Part shown: positions 62,478-64,000 of the stretch, in pieces
Numbering within the stretch: the first letter of the stretch is position 1
Layout: each line of letters begins with the position of its first letter
Assembly (NCBI RefSeq): GCF_030733745.1
Contig: NZ_JASHIK010000001.1
Coordinates: 496,001-560,000 of the forward strand
Origin: Stappia sp. MMSF_3263
Lineage (GTDB): Bacteria > Pseudomonadota > Alphaproteobacteria > Rhizobiales > Stappiaceae
Direction: 5' to 3'
Length of the DNA: 64,000 nucleotides
Notes under the pieces: model-generated
What the model was told of the DNA's origin: nothing
The model's input: the letters and a program-made list of their open reading frames with translations, nothing else
Databases searched by the model: none
Program-made: the position numbers and the translations under genes

Positions 62478-63002
62478 ATGGCACATCTTACAGAGCATAC
62501 CTTTCGCAGCGACGACATCAGGCCGGTGACCGGCCGTACGGTGTTCTTCTGGCTTGCCGGGTTCTTCTCGGCGATGCTGGTCGCCAACGCGTTTTTCGTC
62601 TACTTCGCCCTGTCGTCCTTCCCCGGCGTGGTGACGGAGCAGGCGTATGAGGACGGGTTGGCCTATAATGGCCGCATCGCTGCCTCGCGTGCCCAGGTCA
62701 AGCTTAACTGGGATGTCTCCGGCAAGGTCTGGCGCGATGCCGACGGCATGGCCCGGATATCGGTGACAGCGCGCGACGCGGCCGGTGCTCCACTGACGGG
62801 GTTGGCGGTGACGGCCATGCTTCTGCGACCGGCCAGCCCGGAGCCGGCCCGTAGCGTGTCTCTTCAGGAAGGCGAGACCGGCAGCTATTCTGGCCGGGTC
62901 GATGCGGTGGCAGCCGGCAGATGGATCCTCGATCTCGATGCGCAGTCCGGCGGGGAGGGAGAGCAGTTTCTTTCCCGCAACCGCATCTTTCTCGACCAGT
63001 GA
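62478..63002 (+). CDS. ccoH: cbb3 oxidase assembly protein CcoH/FixH
   Basis: The 174-residue protein has one N-terminal membrane helix (VFFWLAGFFSAMLVANAFFVYFAL) followed by the FixH pattern SFPGVVTEQAYEDGLAYNGRIAA and a periplasmic beta-sandwich. CcoH is needed for stable assembly of the cbb3 oxidase with CcoN and CcoP. It lies 117 bp after ccoG, with the hairpin between, and 50 bp before ccoI. Confidence 0.92.
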   Translation: MAHLTEHTFRSDDIRPVTGRTVFFWLAGFFSAMLVANAFFVYFALSSFPGVVTEQAYEDGLAYNGRIAASRAQVKLNWDVSGKVWRDADGMARISVTARDAAGAPLTGLAVTAMLLRPASPEPARSVSLQEGETGSYSGRVDAVAAGRWILDLDAQSGGEGEQFLSRNRIFLDQ

Positions 63003-63052
63003 GGCAGGCGCCGTCCGTTCTCGGCCGGCGCGCGCAAGAGGGTTTTCGCGGC

Positions 63053-64000
63053 AATGACGGCGCATGAGCGCGACTGGGATGCCTTTGTCACGTTGACGCC
63101 CGAGGGGCACGCCCACATGGATCTCGCGGTGGAGGGCGTCACCTGCGCCGCCTGCATGGTCGAGATCGAGCGTGGCCTCGGCGCTCAGCCCGGCATCGAG
63201 AAAGCCCGCCTCAACCTCACCAGCCACCGTCTTGCGGTGGACTGGCGGGATGGCGAGACATCCGCCGAGCAGGTCGTGTCGACATTGTCTCGGCTCGGCT
63301 ATCGCGCTCACCCTTTCGATCCGGCGCAGATGCGCGAACGTGCCGACGCGACGGGGCGCGAATTGCTGCGCTCGTTGGCGGTCGCCGGTTTCGCCATGAT
63401 GAACATCATGCTTTTGTCGGTGTCCGTCTGGTCGGGCAACGCGTCGGGTATCGACACCGAGACCCGCGACTTCTTTCACTGGCTTTCGGCACTGATCGCT
63501 CTTCCCGCCGCCGTCTATGCCGGCCGCCCCTTCCTGCGCTCGGCCCTTTCGGCCATCTCCGCCCGGCGCCTCAACATGGACGTGCCGATCGTCATCGGCG
63601 TGTCCCTGGCGTTGTTCCTGTCCGTCATGCAGACGCTTCAGTCGGCGCATCACGCCTATTTCGAATCCGCCGTGATGCTCTTGTTCTTCCTGCTGATCGG
63701 CCGCTATCTCGACCACATGATGCGCCGTCGCACGCGGGCCTTCGCGGAGAATATCGCGGCGCTGAAAGCCGAGACGGCGGCTCTCCTGCGCCCGGACGGT
63801 TCCTTGCGGGAGGTGCCGCTGTCGAAGGTGGCGCCGGGCGATCTGATCCATGTACGCGCCGGTGAGCGCGTGCCGCTGGATGGCAGGGTCGAGACGGGAC
63901 TCTCGGAAATCGACCAGAGCCTGGTGACGGGCGAAACCGCGCTTGCCGCCGCCGGGCCGGGCGATGTCGTCTATGCGGGAACGTTGAATGCCGCGGCCAA
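63053..64000 (+). CDS. ccoI: Copper-transporting P-type ATPase CcoI/FixI (3' end outside window)
   Basis: The frame opens at ATG 63053 and is unbroken to the window end (316 codons). It has a heavy-metal-associated domain with CxxC (VEGVTCAACMVEIERGLG, about residues 25-80) and several membrane helices, including AVAGFAMMNIMLLSVSVW and ESAVMLLFFLLIGRYLD. The actuator domain follows, with GDLIHVRAGERVPLDG and the TGE loop in SLVTGETA. The CPC membrane motif, phosphorylation DKTGT and ATP-binding domain lie beyond the end. It exports copper for cbb3 maturation. A ccoS gene probably follows but is not visible. Confidence 0.93.

Overview
This is a GC-rich, densely coded chromosomal window. The ligase-associated DNA-repair cluster, a PodJ-like polar factor, CrbS/CrbR acetate-type signalling, DUF6460 and TIGR02186 proteins, and a complete fixLJ-fixK-hemN-ccoNOQP-ccoGHI locus together point to an alphaproteobacterium of the Hyphomicrobiales (Rhizobiales). 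A Stappiaceae-like relative is a guess from gene content. No rRNA, tRNA, CRISPR array, phage or insertion sequence was recognised.

Layout. 1-1140 is non-coding and holds about 2.4 tandem copies of a 440-500 bp unit. 1200-4780 carries a MarR regulator with a self-contained palindromic promoter, a secreted protein, a histone-deacetylase-family hydrolase, a small DUF6460 membrane protein and a META-domain protein. 4870-12110 is a minus-strand beta-oxidation operon (two acyl-CoA dehydrogenases, thiolase, cupin, FadJ-type enzyme). A promoter and a 20-bp palindrome lie in front of it, and just upstream sits a LiuR-like MerR regulator with related half-sites in its own promoter. 13.2-17.5 kb is a 1425-residue PodJ-like protein. 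17.7-19.4 kb is a TauE exporter coupled to a TIGR02186 protein. 19.5-26.1 kb is the PdeM/Lhr-type helicase versus exonuclease/NTF2-like/ATP-ligase divergent repair cluster. 26.1-30.9 kb holds metabolic and hydrolase genes.

30.9-39.1 kb is a transport and signalling module: a DUF4212 small subunit plus Na+/solute symporter followed by two tiny membrane proteins, a CrbR-like regulator, a cytochrome P460 and a CrbS-like symporter/histidine-kinase/receiver fusion. 39.2-41.6 kb holds an unrecognised protein, MscL and an aminotransferase. From 41.7 kb the theme is low-oxygen respiration: heme-PAS FixL, FixJ, a stand-alone receiver, FixK, HemN, the cbb3 oxidase genes ccoNOQP and the assembly genes ccoG, ccoH and ccoI (ccoI runs off the window end). 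FixK/FNR-type boxes precede hemN, ccoN and ccoG, so FixL-FixJ-FixK probably drives the whole set when oxygen falls. Unusually, about 8.8 kb separates ccoP from ccoG. That interval holds secreted SH3/peptidoglycan-binding proteins, an AraC regulator, a TPQ copper amine oxidase and an exported amidohydrolase.

No wholly new system could be demonstrated. The best leads are the NTF2-like gene coupled into the repair cluster, the single-domain receiver between FixJ and FixK, the four-protein symporter operon, the MerR/LiuR operator architecture, a predicted leaderless hemN transcript, and paired boxes in front of ccoG.
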